From assembly GCF_900107395.1 (NCBI RefSeq), contig NZ_FNPW01000004.1, forward strand, positions 310,001 through 374,000: 64,000 nucleotides of DNA, read 5' to 3'. Positions 1 through 7,236 of the stretch are shown one piece after another. The DNA comes from Pseudomonas sp. NFIX28. GTDB taxonomy: Bacteria > Pseudomonadota > Gammaproteobacteria > Pseudomonadales > Pseudomonadaceae. How positions within the stretch are numbered: position 1 is the stretch's first letter; every line of letters begins with the position of its first letter. A model generated the notes under the pieces. The model made no database searches. It was not told where the DNA came from and worked only from the letters and a program-made list of their open reading frames with translations. The position numbers and the translations under genes are program-made.

Positions 1-81
1 ACAAGCAAAATCAAAGGTTTGCGTTAGCCTGACGAAATCACCGGGGTTTCTTTGACGGTGGATGTGACAGCTGTAAAGGCC

Positions 82-117
82 CTCGGCGCCACCCGCCTGA
101 AACGCGGGCGCCCCGAG
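82..117 (-). terminator. Hairpin downstream of the AI-2E permease gene
   Basis: Imperfect GC-rich inverted repeat (CTCGG-CGCC...GGGCGCC-CCGAG) about 25 bases beyond the permease stop codon. No clear T-run follows on either strand, so it may be a weak terminator or only an mRNA 3' stabiliser. Nothing else is recognisable in bases 1-140. Confidence 0.3.
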
Positions 118-140
118 AGCACAATCACCTGTTGCTACGG

Positions 141-1208
141 CTAGGGTTCTTCCACGCCGCCGTAGATATCCGAGTCCTTGTACAGGTCATGGACATGGCG
201 CACCAGCACCATGATCACCGCGGCTACCGGCAAGGCCAGCAGGATGCCGGTGAAGCCGAACAACTCGCCACCGGCGAGAATCGCGAAAATCACCGCCACC
301 GGGTGCAGGCCGATCCGGTCCCCCACCAACAAAGGAGTCAGCACCATGCCTTCCAGGGCCTGGCCGACCATGAACACCGCCACGATGCCGATCATTGGAT
401 ACAGGTCGCCACCGAACTGGAACAACCCGGCGATCAACGCCGCACCAATGCCAATGACAAACCCCATGTACGGCACAATGGCCGCCAGGCCGGCAATCAA
501 GCCGATCAACAGGCCCAGCTCCAGCCCGACCAGCATCAGGCCGGCGGCATAGATCATCCCCAGGGCAACCATCACCAGCAACTGGCCACGGACGAACGCC
601 CCCAACACCTCATGGCATTCCCCGGCCAGCGCCACCGCACGCTCTTCGCGATCACGGGGCAACAGGCCGCGGATCTTGGCCATCATCAGGTCCCAATCGC
701 GCAGCAGGTAAAAGCTGACCACGGGAATCAGCACCAGGTTCGCCAGCCAGCCAATCAGTGCCAGGCTCGAGGCCGTTGCCTGGCTCAGCACCACGCCGAC
801 GATATCGGTGGTCTGCCCCATGTGTTCGCTGATTGCCGCCTTGACCTTGTCGAACTTCCAGAAACCATCGGACAAGCCCAGCTTGGATTGCGCCCACGGC
901 ATCGCCGTGTGCTGCAACCAATCGAGCATCTGCGGCGCCAGTTCGTACAGGCGCAGCAGTTGCTTGGCGAGCATAGGTACCAGCACCAGCAACAACGCCA
1001 TGACGATCAGGGTGAACAAGGCGAATACCGCCACCACGCCCCAGGTGCGCGACAAGCCGAGCTTTTCCAGGCGATCCACCAACGGATCGAACAGATAAGC
1101 CAGCAACAAGGCCACCAGGAACGGCGTCAGGATCGGATGCAACAGGTATACAAACGCACTGAGCAGGACCAACCCGCCCAACCAGACCCAACGACGCGTA
1201 TCAACCAT
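141..1208 (-). CDS. AI-2E/PerM family membrane permease
   Basis: Polytopic inner-membrane protein of about 355 residues in the PerM/YdiK (AI-2E transporter) family. Hydrophobic segments lie near residues 9-60 (two close together), 65-90, and then a block from about 150 to 345, the arrangement usual for this family of about eight helices. The substrate is unknown; family members have been linked to small-molecule export and Na+/H+ exchange. An ATG lies 12 bases upstream, but the one at 1208 has a GGAG at good spacing, so I prefer it. It follows the DUF2066 gene on the same strand by 36 bases, which suggests cotranscription. In other pseudomonads hda usually lies nearby; here it would be outside the window. 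Confidence 0.85.
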   Translation of the reverse strand: MVDTRRWVWLGGLVLLSAFVYLLHPILTPFLVALLLAYLFDPLVDRLEKLGLSRTWGVVAVFALFTLIVMALLLVLVPMLAKQLLRLYELAPQMLDWLQHTAMPWAQSKLGLSDGFWKFDKVKAAISEHMGQTTDIVGVVLSQATASSLALIGWLANLVLIPVVSFYLLRDWDLMMAKIRGLLPRDREERAVALAGECHEVLGAFVRGQLLVMVALGMIYAAGLMLVGLELGLLIGLIAGLAAIVPYMGFVIGIGAALIAGLFQFGGDLYPMIGIVAVFMVGQALEGMVLTPLLVGDRIGLHPVAVIFAILAGGELFGFTGILLALPVAAVIMVLVRHVHDLYKDSDIYGGVEEP

Positions 1209-1244
1209 GAACCACTCCATTGCCTCTATATAAAGAAAGAAAAC

Positions 1245-2282
1245 CTACCAGCGAAAACGCAGTTGCACGGCCGGCGCAGGCGCAGGCGCGGGTGTTGCGC
1301 CATCGACAGTCGGCTGGACAGGCGCGGCGCCCGCCGGGACTTCCTGCAACCGGGCCAGACTCAACTGCGCGCGCAACTGCTCGGCGCTGCCGCTGACCCG
1401 GTACACCGAACGATCACCCTCGACGCTTTGCAAACGCCCGCCAAAGGGTTCGAGCAAACGCCCCAGCGCCGCGTAGCGCTCCAGATTCATGCCCTGCACT
1501 TCCAGCAACTGCTCGCTGGAGGCGCCGGGCTTGACCACGAAACGCGGGGCCAGGCGCTGGCTGACCGCCAGCAGCACGGCATCGGCCAAAGCCGGCACAT
1601 CGGCTCCCTGGACGCTACCCTGCTCCTTCTGGTCACCCAGCCACAGGCGCCATTTGGCCTGCCACTGGCCACCCTCCTCACTGGCATGCACCGCCAGCAG
1701 GGCGTCCGCGCCGTAACGCTCGGACGCGGCACGCAATGGCGCCGGATCAGCACCTTCCAGATTCGGGGCCGTGGCGACAATCTGCTCATTCAGATCAGCC
1801 AGCGGCAAACGTAGCGGCAAGCCGCGATGCTGAGCCGCGCGTCGCAGCGGCGCGGCACTGGCCTGGCCATCGCCCACCAGGCTAGAACCTTCACTGGAAT
1901 CCGTCAGCCACCAGCCGAGAATCGATGGACGATTGCTGCCCCACAGCGGCAAGCCGGCCTGGCGCAACGCCCGATCGGTGCTGGCCGGGTCGAAATCGAC
2001 TTGCAGGCTCTCGGGAGGGCCGGCGTCGTAGCCGTATTGGCTGATGATCTGCTGCGGGTCCTTGCGAAGGGCCGCCAGCCCCGGGTTTTGCAGGGCCTTG
2101 CTATCACCGGTCAGACGCAGCACCAGGGTTTCCAGGGCTCGCTGGGTAGCCTGATCGCGTTCGCCAGGGGCCTGGCTACTGACCGGCTCGCGGACCTGAT
2201 ACAGGTTATTGAGGGTTTCGGCATGACTCGCCAGGCTGACCAATGACAAGCAGCCCATAAAAAGAAATTTGCACAAGCGCAT
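1245..2282 (-). CDS. DUF2066 domain-containing secreted protein
   Basis: 345 residues. The N-terminus has positively charged residues, a hydrophobic core and an Ala-Ser-His-Ala cleavage site near residue 21, so it is probably exported to the periplasm. The rest resembles DUF2066, a family of unknown function that sits beside purM in pseudomonads. The C-terminus is low-complexity and Ala/Pro-rich (repeated Ala-Pro) before a final LRFRW. A longer reading frame starts upstream, but the ATG at 2282 directly precedes the signal peptide. Divergent from purM; probably the first gene of an operon with the permease. No catalytic motif seen. Confidence 0.8.
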   Translation of the reverse strand: MRLCKFLFMGCLSLVSLASHAETLNNLYQVREPVSSQAPGERDQATQRALETLVLRLTGDSKALQNPGLAALRKDPQQIISQYGYDAGPPESLQVDFDPASTDRALRQAGLPLWGSNRPSILGWWLTDSSEGSSLVGDGQASAAPLRRAAQHRGLPLRLPLADLNEQIVATAPNLEGADPAPLRAASERYGADALLAVHASEEGGQWQAKWRLWLGDQKEQGSVQGADVPALADAVLLAVSQRLAPRFVVKPGASSEQLLEVQGMNLERYAALGRLLEPFGGRLQSVEGDRSVYRVSGSAEQLRAQLSLARLQEVPAGAAPVQPTVDGATPAPAPAPAVQLRFRW

Positions 2283-2668
2283 GGAGGATTCCCGACGACA
2301 AAAGGCGGCTGGAACAGACCGCATGAACAGACTGGATCCAGGCTGTGACCACAAAGCCTGGGCAAACATTCACCCGATCGATGGAAGTTTTCGTGCTGTC
2401 ATAACGACAGCGGGTACAAGGCTATACCTTATACAGCGCTGAGCGACCCGATCGACACGCGCAGTTGCGGTTTTTTTTAAGCGGATATGCCCTGCCCGTC
2501 GGCCCGAGGATGGCCGCTACACCTCAAGCCTGATAAAATCGCGCGCCTTCGCAGACCGGCAACAGCCGGGGTCGCTGAAATGAGTGCGCGGCATTGCCGC
2601 CGCGACTGTTTCAATGGCCTCCCTGGACTCGGTCGATACCCCCTGAATCCCCCCTAAAGGCCTGGATC
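2283..2668. promoter_or_regulatory. Divergent intergenic region, DUF2066 / purM
   Basis: 386 bases between the two divergent genes. On the + strand a TAAAAT near 2530 is a possible -10 for purM, without a convincing -35. On the - strand TATAAG and TATAGC near 2430 are possible -10 elements for the DUF2066 gene. A run of eight T's lies at about 2470. No operator or RNA gene recognised. Confidence 0.3.
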
Positions 2669-3727
2669 ATGAGCAAGCAACCCTCCCTGAGCTACAAAGA
2701 CGCCGGTGTAGACATCGACGCCGGTGAAGCATTGGTCGAACGCATCAAGAGCGTCGCCAAGCGCACTGCGCGCCCGGAAGTCATGGGCGGCCTGGGCGGT
2801 TTCGGCGCCCTCTGCGAAATCCCGGCCGGCTACAAGCAGCCTGTACTGGTCTCCGGCACCGACGGCGTGGGCACCAAGCTGCGCCTGGCACTGAACCTGA
2901 ACAAGCACGACAGCATCGGCCAGGACCTGGTCGCCATGTGCGTCAATGACCTGGTGGTCTGCGGCGCCGAGCCGCTGTTCTTCCTCGACTACTACGCCAC
3001 CGGCAAACTGAACGTCGACGTCGCTGCCACTGTGGTCACCGGTATCGGTGCCGGCTGCGAACTGGCTGGCTGCTCCCTGGTTGGCGGCGAAACCGCTGAA
3101 ATGCCCGGCATGTATGAAGGCGAAGACTACGATCTGGCCGGCTTCTGCGTCGGCGTGGTGGAAAAAGCCGAAATCATCGACGGCTCCAAGGTAGCCAGCG
3201 GCGATGCCCTGCTCGCCCTGCCGTCTTCCGGCCCGCACTCCAACGGCTACTCGCTGATCCGCAAGATCATCGAAGTCTCCGGTGCCGACATCGAAACCGT
3301 CCAGCTCGACGGCAAGCCGCTGACCGAACTGCTGATGGCCCCGACCCGCATCTACGTCAAGCCACTGCTCAAGCTGATCAAGGACACTGGCGCGGTCAAA
3401 GCCATGGCCCACATCACTGGCGGCGGCCTGCTGGACAACATCCCGCGCGTCCTGCCAAAAGGCGCCCAGGCCGTGGTCGACGTGGCCAGCTGGCAGCGTC
3501 CGGCGGTATTCGACTGGCTGCAGGAGAAAGGCAATGTCGACGAACACGAAATGCATCGCGTGCTGAACTGCGGCGTAGGCATGGTGATCTGCGTGGCTCA
3601 GGAGCACGTTGAAACTGCCCTGAACGTCCTGCGCGAAGCCGGCGAACAGCCTTGGGTGATTGGTCAGATCGCTAGCGCTGCCGAAGGCGCTGCCCAGGTC
3701 GAGCTGAAAAACCTCAAGGCACATTGA
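2669..3727 (+). CDS. purM: Phosphoribosylformylglycinamidine cyclo-ligase (AIR synthetase)
   Basis: Cytoplasmic enzyme of de novo purine synthesis: FGAM + ATP to AIR + ADP + Pi. 352 residues, the normal family length. The signature [10 protein letters not shown] lies at residues 62-71, followed by the D-V-A-M-C-V-N-D-L region and the Gly-rich [11 protein letters not shown] segment. The start [13 protein letters not shown] is the usual PurM N-terminus; an in-frame upstream extension is not family-like. Its stop overlaps the purN start (TGATG), so the two are translationally coupled. Confidence 0.98.
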   Translation: MSKQPSLSYKDAGVDIDAGEALVERIKSVAKRTARPEVMGGLGGFGALCEIPAGYKQPVLVSGTDGVGTKLRLALNLNKHDSIGQDLVAMCVNDLVVCGAEPLFFLDYYATGKLNVDVAATVVTGIGAGCELAGCSLVGGETAEMPGMYEGEDYDLAGFCVGVVEKAEIIDGSKVASGDALLALPSSGPHSNGYSLIRKIIEVSGADIETVQLDGKPLTELLMAPTRIYVKPLLKLIKDTGAVKAMAHITGGGLLDNIPRVLPKGAQAVVDVASWQRPAVFDWLQEKGNVDEHEMHRVLNCGVGMVICVAQEHVETALNVLREAGEQPWVIGQIASAAEGAAQVELKNLKAH

Positions 3728-4389
3728 TGCAAGAGCCGATGCCAGCCACTTGTGATGTAGTGGTGCTGTTGTCCGGTAGCGGCAGCAACTTGCAGGCCCT
3801 GATCGACAGTAGCCGGGCCGACGACAGCCCGGTACGCATCCGCGCGGTGATTTCCAACCGCGCCGATGCCTACGGCCTGCAACGCGCACGGGACGCGGGT
3901 ATCGATACCCGCGCCCTCGATCACAAGGCATTCGAAGGTCGCGAGGCCTTCGATGCCGCACTGATCGAACTGATTGATGCCTTCCAACCCAAACTCGTGG
4001 TGCTTGCCGGATTCATGCGCATTCTCAGCGCGGATTTCGTGCGGCACTATCAGGGACGCCTGCTCAATATCCATCCCTCGCTGCTCCCCAAATACAAAGG
4101 GTTACACACTCATCAGCGAGCGCTGGAGGCCGGAGACAAAGAGCACGGCTGCAGCGTGCACTTCGTGACAGAGGAACTCGATGGCGGACCACTGGTCGTA
4201 CAGGCTGTGATCCCGGTAGAGTTGCACGACTCGCCGCAAAGCCTGGCGCAGCGGGTCCACGTCCAGGAACACCGGATTTACCCGATGGCCGTACGCTGGT
4301 TTGCCGAAGGTCGACTCACACTCGGCGAACAGGGTGCTTTACTGGATGGTCAGTTACTGGCCGCCAGTGGCCACTTGATTCGTAATTAG
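3727..4389 (+). CDS. purN: Phosphoribosylglycinamide formyltransferase
   Basis: GAR transformylase, using 10-formyl-THF to formylate GAR in purine synthesis. About 220 residues. The phosphate-binding motif VLLSGSGSNLQAL is near the N-terminus. The catalytic Asn and His are in NIHPSLLPKYKG near residues 114-116, and the catalytic Asp is in EELDGGPLV. The ATG at 3727 overlaps the purM stop; an ATG at 3739 with AAGAG upstream is an alternative start. Followed after 8 bases by the DUF3108 gene. Confidence 0.97.
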   Translation: MQEPMPATCDVVVLLSGSGSNLQALIDSSRADDSPVRIRAVISNRADAYGLQRARDAGIDTRALDHKAFEGREAFDAALIELIDAFQPKLVVLAGFMRILSADFVRHYQGRLLNIHPSLLPKYKGLHTHQRALEAGDKEHGCSVHFVTEELDGGPLVVQAVIPVELHDSPQSLAQRVHVQEHRIYPMAVRWFAEGRLTLGEQGALLDGQLLAASGHLIRN

Positions 4390-4397
4390 GAGATTTT

Positions 4398-5111
4398 ATG
4401 CGTCGCGCCCTGCTCTTCGCTTGTGCTCTGCTCGCCCTGCCCTTCGTGCAGGCTGCGGACCTTCAACCCTTCTCCGCCAGCTATACCGCCGACTGGAAAC
4501 AGCTGCCGATGAGCGGTACCGCTGAACGCAGCCTGGAAAAGAACGCCGACGGCACCTGGAAGCTGAGCTTCAAGGCCTCGATGATGATCGCCAGCCTGAC
4601 TGAAGAAAGCACCCTGAAGCTCGACAAGGACACCCTGCTGCCGCAGTCCTATCACTTCGAGCGCGGTGGCCTGGGCAAAGCCAAGAAGGCCGATCTGGAC
4701 TTCGACTGGAACGCCAAGATGGTCACCGGCACCGATCGGGGTGACGCGGTCAAGATCCCGCTCAATCGCGGCATGGTCGACAAATCCACCTACCAGCTCG
4801 CCCTGCAGCACGATGTAGCCGCCGGCAAGAAAAGCATGAGCTATCAGGTGGTCGACGATGGTGAAGTCGATACCTATGACTTCCGTGTCCTGGGTTCGGA
4901 AAAAGTCGACACCAAGGCCGGCCAGATCGATGCGATCAAGGTCGAGCGCGTGCGCGACCCGACACAGAGCAAACGCATTACCGTCATGTGGTTCGCCAAG
5001 GATTGGGATTACCTGCTGGTTCGCCTGCAACAGGTCGAAACCGACGGCAAGGAGTACAACATCATGCTCCTGAACGGCACCGTCAACGGCAAGACAGTCA
5101 AAGGCAGCTAA
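4398..5111 (+). CDS. DUF3108 domain-containing periplasmic protein
   Basis: 237 residues with a clear signal peptide (MRRALLFACALLALPFVQA, cleavage before Ala-Asp), hence periplasmic or outer-membrane associated. The body resembles DUF3108, a beta-rich family of unknown function that often follows purN in pseudomonads. An AGGAG lies 5 bases before the ATG. Third gene of the purM-purN operon, closed by a strong terminator. Nothing seen in it links it to purine synthesis. Confidence 0.85.
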   Translation: MRRALLFACALLALPFVQAADLQPFSASYTADWKQLPMSGTAERSLEKNADGTWKLSFKASMMIASLTEESTLKLDKDTLLPQSYHFERGGLGKAKKADLDFDWNAKMVTGTDRGDAVKIPLNRGMVDKSTYQLALQHDVAAGKKSMSYQVVDDGEVDTYDFRVLGSEKVDTKAGQIDAIKVERVRDPTQSKRITVMWFAKDWDYLLVRLQQVETDGKEYNIMLLNGTVNGKTVKGS

Positions 5112-5126
5112 GCCCGCGACACGATG

Positions 5127-5155
5127 AAAAAAGCCCCGCATGCGGGGCTTTTTTT
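5127..5155 (+). terminator. Rho-independent terminator after DUF3108
   Basis: AAAAAGCCCCGCATGCGGGGC followed by seven T's; an A-run on the other side may make it bidirectional. It ends the purM-purN-DUF3108 unit. Confidence 0.93.
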
Positions 5156-5440
5156 CGCCTGATGTTTCTGCCTCATCGCTCGTGAGGGGCTTTTCCCTGC
5201 CCAGGCCAGTGCGCTTGCTCACCTAGAAATGCCGGCCCGACTGCCGCCCAAACATGAAACTTTTTTCATGAAACCCTGGCTCCTGCGACCGAATGTCACA
5301 GTTTTCGCGGCCTGCGCGACTGTTGCAAAAACCGCAAAGAATTATTGCATTTGAAAGCAATTTACTTAGCCAGCTAACAAAATATATAACGGAGTCCTGC
5401 ACACGCCTTGCTGCAGATCAATAGAGATTGGAGCTAGCAG
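5156..5440 (+). promoter_or_regulatory. Promoter region of the 62-residue gene
   Basis: Contains TTTACT (5361-5366), a 16-base spacer and TATATA (5383-5388), a good sigma70-type promoter for the gene at 5441. A perfect palindrome TTAGC-CA-GCTAA (5366-5377) lies inside the spacer, where a repressor could bind. A small CCTCA...TGAGG hairpin sits at 5171-5187. Confidence 0.5.
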
Positions 5441-5629
5441 ATGACTGTAAAAGTAACTGAACGCGACGATTCACACATGTCCCATGAAGGCGTAGCCGCA
5501 GGTGTACGGATCTGGGACGTGCATCAACAAGACATGCTGGTGGGAATGTTTCATTCCGAGACCGATGCCCATAATTACAAGGCCGAACTGGAGAAGCTGG
5601 AGCAGAATCGCGCGCCGCGAAGCTCCTGA
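5441..5629 (+). CDS. Conserved small protein of unknown function (62 residues)
   Basis: 62 residues, acidic to neutral, soluble, no cysteine, no signal peptide or membrane segment. The stretch VRIWDVHQQDMLVGMFHSETDAHNYKAELEKLE looks like a small folded domain ending in a charged helix. A good promoter upstream and a very strong terminator downstream frame it as a single-gene unit, which argues for a real gene. I do not recognise the family. Confidence 0.7.
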   Translation: MTVKVTERDDSHMSHEGVAAGVRIWDVHQQDMLVGMFHSETDAHNYKAELEKLEQNRAPRSS

Positions 5630-5674
5630 TTTCTCAATGACTGCCGCGACGGCCGCCACGCATCGACCGCCGCC

Positions 5675-5719
5675 GCAGAAACAACAAACCCCGCTCAAGG
5701 CGGGGTTTGTTGTTTCTGC
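5675..5719. terminator. Long bidirectional terminator hairpin
   Basis: Perfect inverted repeat with 20-base arms: GCAGAAACAACAAACCCCGC at 5675-5694 and its complement ending at 5719, loop TCAAG. T/G-rich on both exit sides, so it can serve both the 62-residue gene (+) and the converging DUF2058 gene (-). Confidence 0.9.
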
Positions 5720-5723
5720 GGGT

Positions 5724-6263
5724 TTACCACATCAGATCGTCAGGAATCTGGTAGGCCGCGTATGGATCGTCCTCATCCGGCGCCTCGGTCGGCGTATTGA
5801 GCTGAACGATGCGCCGCGGATCGCGCTCCTGGATCTTCAGCGCCGCTTCACGCGGGATCACTTCATAACCGCCGGCGTGATGCACGATGGCCAGCGAGCC
5901 GCTGCTCAGCTTGTTGCGCATCAGGGTGTTCACCGACAGGCGCTTGACCTTCTTGTCGTCGACGAAGTTGTAGTAATCCTCGGTGGTCAGCTTCGGCAGG
6001 CGCGACACCTCGATCAATTGCTTGATCTGCGCGGCACGGGCTTTCTGCTCGGCCTTTTCCTGCTGTTGGCGGTTGAGCTCCTGGTCGCGCTTGACCTTCT
6101 CGGCCATGGCTTCCTGGGCAGCGCGCTGCTGGGTATCGTCCAGTTCGATCTGGCCTTTGTGGGCCAGGCGTTGCTGCTTCTGTTTCTCTTTGCTGACCTG
6201 TTTGGCCTGCTTTTGGTTGACCAGCCCTGCTTTGAGCAACTGGTCGCGAAGGGAAAGGCTCAT
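5724..6263 (-). CDS. yaiL: DUF2058 family (YaiL-like) nucleoprotein/polysome-associated protein
   Basis: 179 residues. The N-terminus MSLSLRDQLLKAGLVNQKQAK is characteristic of DUF2058 (E. coli YaiL). A long Lys/Gln/Glu-rich coiled-coil segment spans about residues 18-85, followed by a compact C-terminal domain with the YYNFVDDKKVKRL region. The family has been linked to ribosome or nucleoid association, but its function is not established. Lies 27 bases behind mazG on the same strand. Confidence 0.8.
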   Translation of the reverse strand: MSLSLRDQLLKAGLVNQKQAKQVSKEKQKQQRLAHKGQIELDDTQQRAAQEAMAEKVKRDQELNRQQQEKAEQKARAAQIKQLIEVSRLPKLTTEDYYNFVDDKKVKRLSVNTLMRNKLSSGSLAIVHHAGGYEVIPREAALKIQERDPRRIVQLNTPTEAPDEDDPYAAYQIPDDLMW

Positions 6264-6290
6264 TGATGCTCACTCACTTAGGCAACAGCC

Positions 6291-7124
6291 TCAGCCGCAG
6301 CTGGGCAAATTCTTTTCCTGACGTTTGGCTTCGCCCCACAAGGCGTCCAACTCTTCGAGGGTGCAATCTTCCATGGGTCGGCGGGTATCGCGCAATGCCT
6401 GCTCGATAAATCGGAAACGCCGCTCGAACTTGGCATTGGCGCCACGCAAGGTGGTTTCCGGGTCGACCTTCAGATGCCGGGCCAGGTTGACCACGGCGAA
6501 CAGCAGGTCGCCCACTTCGTCGGCGATCGCCTGCGGATCATTCTCGGACATGGCTTCGAGCACTTCGTCGAGCTCTTCGCGGATCTTGTCCACCACCGGC
6601 AATGCATCCGGCCAGTCAAAGCCAACCTGGGCCGCGCGCTTTTGCAGCTTGGCCGAACGGGACAAGGCTGGCAGCGCCGCGGGCACATCGTCGAGCAAGG
6701 ACAACTGCAACGGCTGCGCCGACTTCTCGGCGCGCTCCTCGGCCTTGATCTCTTCCCAGCGCTGCTTGACCTGCTCTTCATCCAGCCGCGGGGTATCCAG
6801 CGCTGCGTACAGATCCCCGGTAGGGAATACATGGGGATGGCGGCGGATCAGCTTGCGGGTGATGCTATCGACCACGCCGTCGAACTCGAAACGCCCCTCC
6901 TCGCGCGCCAGCTGGCTGTAATACACCACCTGGAACAGCAGATCGCCCAGCTCGCCCTGCAAGTGCTCGAAATCGCCGCGCTCGATGGCGTCGGCCACTT
7001 CGTAGGCCTCTTCCAGGGTGTGGGGGACGATGGTGGCGTAGCTCTGCTTGATATCCCAAGGGCAGCCGTACTGCGGATCCCGCAGTCGCGCCATCAGGTG
7101 CAACAGGTCTTCAAGGCTGTACAT
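6291..7124 (-). CDS. mazG: Nucleoside triphosphate pyrophosphohydrolase MazG
   Basis: Hydrolyses NTPs to NMP + PPi; implicated in nutritional stress and (p)ppGpp homeostasis in E. coli. 277 residues with two MazG domains. The N-terminal domain has LEEAYEVADAIE and the downstream ELGDLLFQVVY. The C-terminal domain has REELDEVLEA and IADEVGDLLFAVVN. These are the acidic Mg2+-binding EExxE...ExxD sets. Lies downstream of relA on the same strand, separated by a REP palindrome. In P. aeruginosa, as I recall, an lpxO-like gene separates mazG from the DUF2058 gene; none is present here. Confidence 0.96.
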   Translation of the reverse strand: MYSLEDLLHLMARLRDPQYGCPWDIKQSYATIVPHTLEEAYEVADAIERGDFEHLQGELGDLLFQVVYYSQLAREEGRFEFDGVVDSITRKLIRRHPHVFPTGDLYAALDTPRLDEEQVKQRWEEIKAEERAEKSAQPLQLSLLDDVPAALPALSRSAKLQKRAAQVGFDWPDALPVVDKIREELDEVLEAMSENDPQAIADEVGDLLFAVVNLARHLKVDPETTLRGANAKFERRFRFIEQALRDTRRPMEDCTLEELDALWGEAKRQEKNLPSCG

Positions 7125-7155
7125 CGGTCACTCTCATTGCCAAACCATGTTTTCT

Positions 7156-7226
7156 GTAGGAGCGAGGCTTGCCCGCGATAGCGGTATGTCAGGCAAACCG
7201 CCATCGCGGGCAAGCCTCGCTCCTAC
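7156..7226. repeat. REP palindromic pair (GTAGGAGCGAGGCTTGCCCG type)
   Basis: Two inverted copies of the REP unit, 7156-7178 and 7204-7226, with a short variable loop. Typical of intergenic REP doublets in the P. fluorescens group. It lies between relA and mazG and can form a long mRNA hairpin that may set the mazG/relA expression ratio. The same unit recurs at 21102-21158 and, degenerate and unpaired, at 38913-38938. Confidence 0.92.
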
Positions 7227-7236
7227 GCTCCGACTT

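Noticed and set aside
132..1814. A 560-codon + strand frame opposite the permease and DUF2066 genes
   Set aside because: Gln/His/Arg-rich composition typical of antisense frames in GC-rich DNA; both real genes lie on the - strand with ribosome-binding sites and known domains.
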